64,000 nucleotides of DNA. Source: Lineus longissimus (Eukaryota; Nemertea; Pilidiophora; Heteronemertea; Lineidae). Each line of letters opens with the position of its first letter. The first letter of the stretch is position 1. Below the pieces are notes generated by a model. The model was not told the origin of the DNA. It did not search any database and saw only the letters and a program-made list of their open reading frames with translations. Positions 47,301 to 56,300 of this stretch are shown here, in pieces. The DNA lies in the NCBI RefSeq assembly GCF_910592395.1, contig NC_088321.1, forward strand, positions 6,944,001 to 7,008,000, in the 5' to 3' direction. The translations under genes and the position numbers were made by a program.

Positions 47301-50300
47301 ATAAGCCCACATTGACGAAACTGGAAATTTTCAAATTCATATTCAAATTTCACTTTTTTTACGAACCTAGGCCTTTAATTATAACATTTTGTTCAACATG
47401 TTCAATTGCTGTATTTTCTGCGTGAAATCTCCAGCGCCATTTTTTTCATGAAATAGACAGAAGACAACGCCGGGGACATCGCTGTACATTTCTTTACGAC
47501 CCTCACCTCGTTAAGAGCAAGTTGTCTCTCTGCTGCATTCAAATCGTGCATGTTGATTTCTTGGAGTATGACCAGGGAGTCGTCGTCACGTTTCCGGTAG
47601 AGGACGGCCGCACCATATGCCCCTAGAAGAAATTAACAATTAATAATAACTAAACGTATTTATAGTGCCAAAATCTACCTGAAGTGATCAATGACACTTT
47701 ACAATTACTTACTTACTTACTTTTTTGTACACTAAGTCTAATGCATGTAGCGATGGAAGAGGAAGGTTTTAAAGGGAAGCTATGGAAGGTTTTAAAGGGA
47801 AGCTATGGGAATGATTCCCCATTCGACCAACAGTTACATGAAAGAGGAAGGTTTTAAAGGGAAGCTATGGAAGGTTTTAAAGGGAAGCTATGGGAATGAT
47901 TCACCATTCGACCAACAGTTACATGAAAGAGGAAGGTTTTAAAGGGAAGCTATGGGAATGATTCCCTATTCGACCAACAGTTACATGAAAGAGGAAGGTT
48001 TTAAAGGGAAGCTATGGGAATGATTCCCCATTCGACCAACAGTTACATGAAAGAGGAAGGTTTTAAAGGGAAGCTATGGGAATGATTCCCCATTCGACCA
48101 ACAGTTACAACCTCAACATCTACGTAAACTGCGTATTCTTAAAAACAACTGTGGCTCTTGGTTTTATAAATAAACAAACATTAATGAGTGAAATGGATGA
48201 TTTTAATTGCTTATTTTTGAATCAAGTATGCCGCCATCTTGGTGGATTTTAATCTGCTCTCTCCTCCATACGGAGAGCCAATGACGTCATTGATGCAGCC
48301 ATTGTGACAATCAGCTGTTCGAACAATGGCGAATGCTTGGAATGACAGATGACAGTTCTTCGATTTCTTCGGGTTCTTCGTCGACGTCCGGCGATGAATC
48401 CTTCGATTACAACCGTGCATCAGCAGAAGAAAGAGCAGGTCTAGTTCCCTATGCGTTTGAGCCAAGGTACCAGGGCAGAAAAAGGTCTGGAAACTTAGTG
48501 GAAACGAGTAGTACTCGCCTTGATGAAAAAACCCCACTGCATCCATGACGTCATTCGCCCGGGAGATTTGAACAAACATGGCAACCCCCGCAAACTGCTT
48601 ATTAAATGCAATTTTCTGCACTATCTAGGAATATTCATCACATCCTTGGTGTAGAGTATTTGTTTGTCATGTAACTTGGTATGTATTTGTTAAAAAAATA
48701 TTATTTTGCTGCATCAATTTATTCCCATAGCTTCCCTTTAAGGCTGTTCTTGAAGACCGGGATGCTGTCATTTTCCCGTATAGGACGCGGGAGGCCATTC
48801 CAAAGTTTTGGAGCAGTGCAAGAAAAAGCCCGGCTCCAAAATTAACCGACCTGCTTCTTGGTCGCGACAGCAGTAGGCCACTTGCAGAACGAAGTTGCCG
48901 CCTCGGCTGATAAAAAAAAAATCAATGAAGGAGCTAAAATAATCAGGGCCAGAGTTGTTGAGACACTCGAAAACAAGCAAAAGCACCTTAACCCTTTAAC
49001 TGCCGAATATATTTTTCATAATTTTCAAACTTTCCAATGACCTGTTTTGAAAAGACTGCAGCTTGAAACGGAGAAGAGTTCCATTCCTCGAAACCGCCAT
49101 CGACACGATCACCTGCACGCCATCTATCAGTAGGTGGGAAAACTGCGTAGTTTTTGTTGAGGCAGGTGTTAAGAATTTCCTAACAAGGCCGATGTTTTTA
49201 TTATTAATTAATGAGGGTCTGTCGGATGAGACAAAAAGTTGTACCTGAGTGTCTTAGCCAGGACAAGTAAAAGATCCCACATACATGTAGGTGGACAGTA
49301 GCATACAGTAGTCTAGTCGAGCTAGCTCATTTTGGACCTTAACCGGAAACAAATTGCAACAGAAATTATTCCACTGGCACTGCCATTCATTCAGGGAATG
49401 AATAATTATTAAAAGAGTTATGTCGCAATGTGGCAGAATGTATGGTGATCGCACTGATGACTGCAATGTGGCAGAATGTATGGTGATCACACTGATGACG
49501 ACCTAGGTCCCAATGTGGCAGAATGTATAGTGATCGCACTCATGACGACCTAGGTTGCGATGTGGCAGAATGTATGGTGATCGCACTGATGACGACCTAG
49601 GTTGCGATGTGGCAGAATGTTTGGTGATCGCACTGATGATGATCTCGGTCGCAATGTGGCAGAATGTATGGTGGTCGCACTGATGATGACCTAGGTCACA
49701 ATGTGGTTGAAAGTATGGTAAGTCAAGTAATGGGTAATTGAAAGCCATGGCTTCCAAAACTCAAAGATGCTTGATTGAACTCGGGGAGCTAGAATCTTCA
49801 CAAATACACACCCAACAAATGATATTGCAACTCTGTGACCAATTAATATACTTTCAGTTTTGAAGTATCCAGTTGTGCAGTGAGTGACCGGCGTATTAAG
49901 AGCCTGATTTACCCACCTTTCCCAACGGTTCTGATCTTCTCAAAGCCGGCCATTGACTGCTGGTAATGTCCGCTCCATCCACGGAGACACTCAAGACGGA
50001 AGTAGAGCTCCCCAACCGTACTGGAAAAAAGTCCATAAGATTTAGTTCCGTGGATTTTTAGAATTACACCAAGCAGGTTGTCCGTAATAGAGAGGTGTCC
50101 ACTAAGAGAGGTTCTACTGCAGTAGAATCTCTCTATTAAGGACACCCTAAGGACTGACAAGTGCTGATCTTAATAGAGAGGTGTCCTGGTTAGAGAGGTC
50201 AAATTGAATGGCAACAACCAATTTGGGACCAAAACTAGTGTCCTTAATAGAGAGGTTGTCCTTAATAGAGAGGTATCACTAAGGGAGGTTCTACTATATG

Positions 50301-53300
50301 CTTAAATTTACTATTCATGCTCTCACCTTTTTGAGGACGGGTCTTTGACTAGCTCCGCTCCGACAATGTCTCGAGACAAACCAACCGACACCTGAGGAAG
50401 AAAAGTCGACAATGAAGACCTGAAAAACCCGACATTTTTTTCAGACATTACGTTATTCAGCACCTGACCTCGCAGTTAATAATAGAATTCAGGGGTCATA
50501 CTAAACAGCGTCCACCAGGTTTAAAAGCATATGTGACCCGTTCCAGCAAAACCAGTCGCATGTCGCTCTGAGCTTGGCAGGTTGAAACAGACTGTTTGTT
50601 CATTTCACGATTGGCTGCCTTTTGTGAAATCTGACGCCATCAATTTCTTCTATTATCTCCTGGTGTCATCTAGGCTCATCTTATGTGCGACATGCGACTA
50701 GTTTTGCTAGAACAGGTCACATATTTAAAGCCATCAAGATAAAATCTAATATTCATAAACGAAATAAGCAGGACATTTTCCACATTTTCTGATCGTTTCA
50801 TGACATTTGTGTGCTAGATTAGCAAGTTGTTGCCTAAAATGTACCAGCGTTCACTGGTCACCCAGTCGGTGGCATTGTTGGATTTGACTTGGAGGAAATG
50901 ATAGGGCTTCCCTATACTACAGGGGCCTTGTGATTTTAGACAACATCTCCCTTATTTTACACCCAAATGTCATGAAATTTTCAGGAAATGTGTTCTATGG
51001 TGTACTTATTCCATTTATGGCTTCTAAATTTTATTTTGATGACTTGATACCTGACTTTAAACCTGGTGGACGCTGTTTAGGATGACCGGAATTCAGGCCT
51101 AGCCCAATACATGGTCTATTGTCTTTCATTGTCTTTAAACAAAGTACGTTTGGACCTTGGTCTAAATTCCCATTGTTCTACTGACTTATCAAAGGGTTTA
51201 AAGGACAAATCATGATCACATAGACCCCAAGAAACAGCTTTTATGGAGGTTGATACGCTTAAACACGAAAATGCAAATAAAGGTATATGGGGACCCTCAC
51301 CCCCTCATTTGGGCCCAGGGGATGTTAATTGCCCCGTTTACAGTAGTGAACTTCCGGTAATTGAAACACAATGGAACATCTCTAAGCGGACACCTCTGTA
51401 ATTAGGACACCCTCTCTAAGACACTGATTTTGGTCCCAAATTGGTCATTTTCACTCAATTTCACCTCTGTGATCAGGTCACCTCTCTATACTTCCTTAGT
51501 CATCTTCATCCCTAGTGCTGGGAAATAAGGCCTTCACCTCACTATAAAGCACTTCGACTCTCAGACCCAAGGTTGTCCTTAACCTCTTGAATCCCGGTGA
51601 CCAACCAGTCACTCATTTTGAAATAACGTTTTTTCCCAACGACCGACAGGTCGGTCTCAGTGATATTTTATTCCCTTGAGCTGGGACGCTAGCTTATTGC
51701 TTGTTTCAGCGTGTTTGATGTACAGTAGGGTCAGTTAGAGCATGCCTTGGTAGATGGCGCCTCGGTACCGGACTTTGGCGATTGTATGCGGGCGCTATAC
51801 ATCGTGAAAGTCAGACCCAATTTCGCAACCACGTGACCACCCTGGGATCCCGGGATTTTCAAGTTCTGGGATTCAAGAGGTTAATAGAGCGGTTCTAAAG
51901 TACCTGTATGGTTACTTACCCCCAGCAGAGCCTCCAGCTCCTTGACGATGCCCTGTCCGCCATCTTGTCCCTGAGCGGCGTTACATGCCAAGAAGTCGAG
52001 GCGGAGGTTCGCTGCCTCCTTGTTGCCATGGAGACTGAAGAGTTTGGAGAAGAAGCCACGAATACCTGCGTGGTCAAGGACGGTATCTTTATTGAGCGGC
52101 TGTAAATTTAGAGATTCAAAATTGAACATGGAAGACGGAAGTGCAGAACTTTTTTTAGCCGCATCATTTTCAATGTTGTCAGACCAAGCTGGCTACCCAA
52201 TGGACTGGTTATCACTGGCGATGGTAGCCACTGAACCAGTTCACCGTTAAGGTCAGGTCAGTGCAGGGTCGTTGCTGAACCTTTTTTAGCCACATCATTT
52301 TCAATGTTGTCAGACCAAGCTGGCTACCCAGTGGACTGGTTATCACTGGCGGTGGTAGCCACTGAACCAGTTCAATGTTAAGGTCAGGTCAGTGCAGGGT
52401 CATTGCTGAACCTTTTTTAGCCACATCATTCGAAATATTGCCCAAAAGAAACGCGCTACCTTTTGGAATTGACAATATGCATTAGTTAGTTAAAATGAAA
52501 AATTAATGATAGCATATTGTAGGTATGATTGTTAGCTTCAAAATAAATATCACTTGTAGTACTTCATTTTCAACTTTTTGTATCTCTTTTGCCAAAAGTC
52601 TATACACTACATATAGGAATACCTGGAAATCTTCAGGGAGATGCTGGAATAAAATGTGTAGACCCGCAGGAGCTAAAGGGTTAAAAAACAAAAAGGGAAA
52701 TTTAATGGGTTTTTGCCACAGGCCGCTGACCCCAGCGCGGTTGTCTGCTGCCCCTGGTTCAACCTAGTGCCTCATGACCTGCTCATAGTAAGTAGCCCCG
52801 AATAACCTACCTTTTCCTCTTTCCCACACAACTGTATCACGCCCACCGGGCTATTTATGCTATTTATCATAGTAAGTAGCCCCGAATGACCTACTTTTCC
52901 TCTTTCCCACACAACTGTATCACGCCCACCGGGCTCTTTATGCTATTTATCATAGTAAGTAGCTCCGAATGACCTACCTTTTCCTCTTTCCCACACAACT
53001 GCATCACGCCCACCGGGCTATTTATGCTATTTATCATAGTAAATAGCCCCGAATGACCTACCTTTTCCTCTTTCCCACACAACTGTATCACGCCCACCGG
53101 GCTATTTATGCTATTTATCATAGTAAGTAGCCCCGAATGACCTACCTTTTCCTCTTTCCCACACAACTGCATCACGCCCACCGGGCTATTTATGCTATTG
53201 ATCATAGTAAGTAGCCCCGAATGACCTACCATTTCCTCTTTCCCACACAACTGTATCACGCCCACTTAATGCTATTTATCATAGTAAGTAGCCCCTGATG

Positions 53301-56300
53301 ACCTACCTTTTCCTCTTTCCCACACAACTGTATCACGCCCACTGGGCTCTTTATACTATTGATCATAGTAAGTAGCTCTGAATGACCTACCTTTTCCTCT
53401 TTCCCACACAACTGTATCACGCCCACCGGCTATTTATGCTATTTATCATAGTAAGTAGCTCCGAATGACCTACCTTTTCCTCTTTCCCACACAACTGTAT
53501 CACGCCCACCGGGCCATTTATGCTATTTATCATAGTAAGTAGCCCCGAATGACCTACCTTTTCCTCTTTCCCACACAACTGTATCACGCCCACCGGGCTA
53601 TTTATGCTATTTATCATAGTAAGTAGCCCCGAATGACCTACCTTTTCCTCTTTCCCACACAACTGTATCACACCCACCGGGCTATTTATCATAGTAAGTA
53701 GCCCCGAATGACCTACCTATTCCTCTTTCCCACACAACTGTATCACGCACACCAGGCTATTTATGCTATTTATCATAGTAAGTAGCCCCGAATGACCTAC
53801 CTTTTCCTCTTTCCCACAGAGCTGTATCACGCCCACCGGGCTATTTATGCTATTTATCATAGTAAGTAGCCCCGAATGACCTACCTTTTCCTCTTTCCCA
53901 CACAACTGTATCACGCCCACCGGGCTATTTATGCTATTTATCATAGTAAGTAGCCCCGAATGACCAACCTTTTCCTCTTTCCCACACAACTGTATCACGC
54001 CCACCGGGCTATTTATGCTATTTATCATAGTAAGTAGCCCCGAATGACCTACCTTTTCCTCTTTCCCTCACAACTGTATCACGCCCACCGGGCTATTTAT
54101 GCTTTTTATCATAGTAAGTAGCCCCGAATGACCTACCTTTTCCTCTTTCCCACACAACTGTATCACGCCCACCGGGCTATTTATGCTATTTATCATAGTA
54201 AGTAGCTCCAAATGACCTACCTTTTCCTCTTTCCCACACAACTGTATCACGCCCACCGGGCTATTATCATAGTAAGTAGCCCCCAATGACCTACCTTTTC
54301 CTCTTTCCCACACAACTGTATCACGCCCACCGGGCTATTTATGCTATTTATCATAGTAAGTAGCCCCGAATGACCTACCTTTCCCTCTTTCCCACACAAC
54401 TGTATCACGCCCACCAGGCTATTTATGCTGTTTATCATAGTAAGTAGCCCCGAATGACCTACCTTTTCCTCTTTCCCACACAACTGTATCACGCCCACCG
54501 GGCTATTTATGCTATTTATCATAGTAAGTAGCTCCGAATGACCTACCTTTTCCTCTTTCCCACACAACTGTATCACGCCCACCGGGCTATTTATGCTATT
54601 TATCATAGTAAGTAGCTATGAATGACCTACCTTTTCCTCTTTCCCACACAACTGTATCACGCCCACCGGGCTATTTAGGCTATTTATCATAGTAAGTAGC
54701 TCCGAATGACCTACCTTTTCCTCTTTCCCACACAACTGTATCACGCCCACCGGGCTATTTATGCTATTCATCATAGTAAGTAGCCCCGAATGACCTACCT
54801 TTTCCTCTTTCCCACACAACTGTATCACGCCCACCGGGCTATTTATGCTATTTATCATAGTAAGTAGCCCCGAATGACCTACCTTTTCCTCTTTCCCACA
54901 CAACTGTATCACGCCCACTGGGCTCTTTATACTATTGATCATAGTAAGTAGCCCCGAATGACCTACCTTTTCCTCTTTCCCGCACAACTGTATCACGCCC
55001 ACCGGGCTATTTATGCTATTCATAATAGTAAGTAGCCCCGAATGACCTACCTTTTCCTCTTTCCCACACAACTGTATCACGCCCACCGGGCTATTTGTGC
55101 TATTTATCATAGTAAGTAGCCCCGAATGACCTACCTTTTCCTCTTTCCCACACAACTGTATCACGCCCACCGGGCTATTTATGCTATTTATCATAGTAAG
55201 TAGCCCCGAATGACCTACCTTTTCCTCTTTCCCACACAACTGTATCACGCCCACCGGGCTATTTATGCTGTTTATCAATGTAAGTAGCCCCGAATGACCT
55301 ACCTTTTCCTCTTTCCCACACAACTGTATCACGCCCACCGGGCCATGGAGAACTAAGGCAACACTGTGAAACTTCTTATTGAGCAGGAATTGGCCTATTA
55401 ACCCTGAAAGAGAAGGGAGCTGAGGTTAACATGTGTTTTGAATACTTTGTACATTTTGGGGATTCTTTTTCCTGCTGTTTTGTATGACGTCATTTCCTTT
55501 GATACATCATGTGGTTATCTCCGTTACGTATTTCGGTTGGGTTAACGCCATTTTTAGAATCATTCGCAGACGTCAGTCCTGTTTTCCTTTATAACATGAA
55601 AATCGCACTCTTAGGTATGATTACAGTAGAACCTCTCTATTAAGAACACCCTTGGGACTGCAAAGTACTGTCCTTAATAAAGAGGTGTCCTGATTAGAGA
55701 GGTCAAATTGAATGGAAACAGCCAATTTGGGACCAAAACTAGTGTCCTTAATAGAGAGGTGTCCACTGTACTTTCCTTTCGATTTCTCTTTGATTTGTTG
55801 GTAATGCTCATCCGCAATACCATATTTATTTCATTGCCTCATGTCTGTATATTTGTTTTTGCAGAACGTGTTTTTATCATAATAAATCAAGAACGTTTAC
55901 TCTTTCACTGCCAATAACGTTTTAAAACGTTACTGAAAATATGTCGCTAAATTGCCAATAACGTTTCAGAACGTTATCTCAGTGTTTCCATCTACTCATC
56001 AAAAAGTAAACCAAACTATTGATTCTATGTTGATTTAAAGAAAACCTCCCGCCATGTCTTCGGAAGTGTTCTCGGAAGGATTCAGTTCAATCTCGTCCCC
56101 AGGAAGTGGGTATTTCGAGTCAGGTGAATTGGTGAAGATAGACCAATTTAGCCCTCTCCCCCCCAAATCCTCATCCTTCTGACTCTCAATAAGTCCTTCT
56201 GAGACTGTTATCTCGAGGCGATGGAGTGGAACCCCGAAACCATCTCGAGTCCTTCTGACACCTATAGTGGTGCGCTAATCTCAACCATCATTACCCTTCC

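Noticed and set aside
54616-55338. Long minus-strand open frame made of 28-residue repeats ([19 protein letters not shown] type)
   Set aside because: It is the 84-bp minisatellite read through. Half of each unit is intron, and the splice donor inside each unit would be translated. I treat only the outermost copy (55,303-55,403) as exon.
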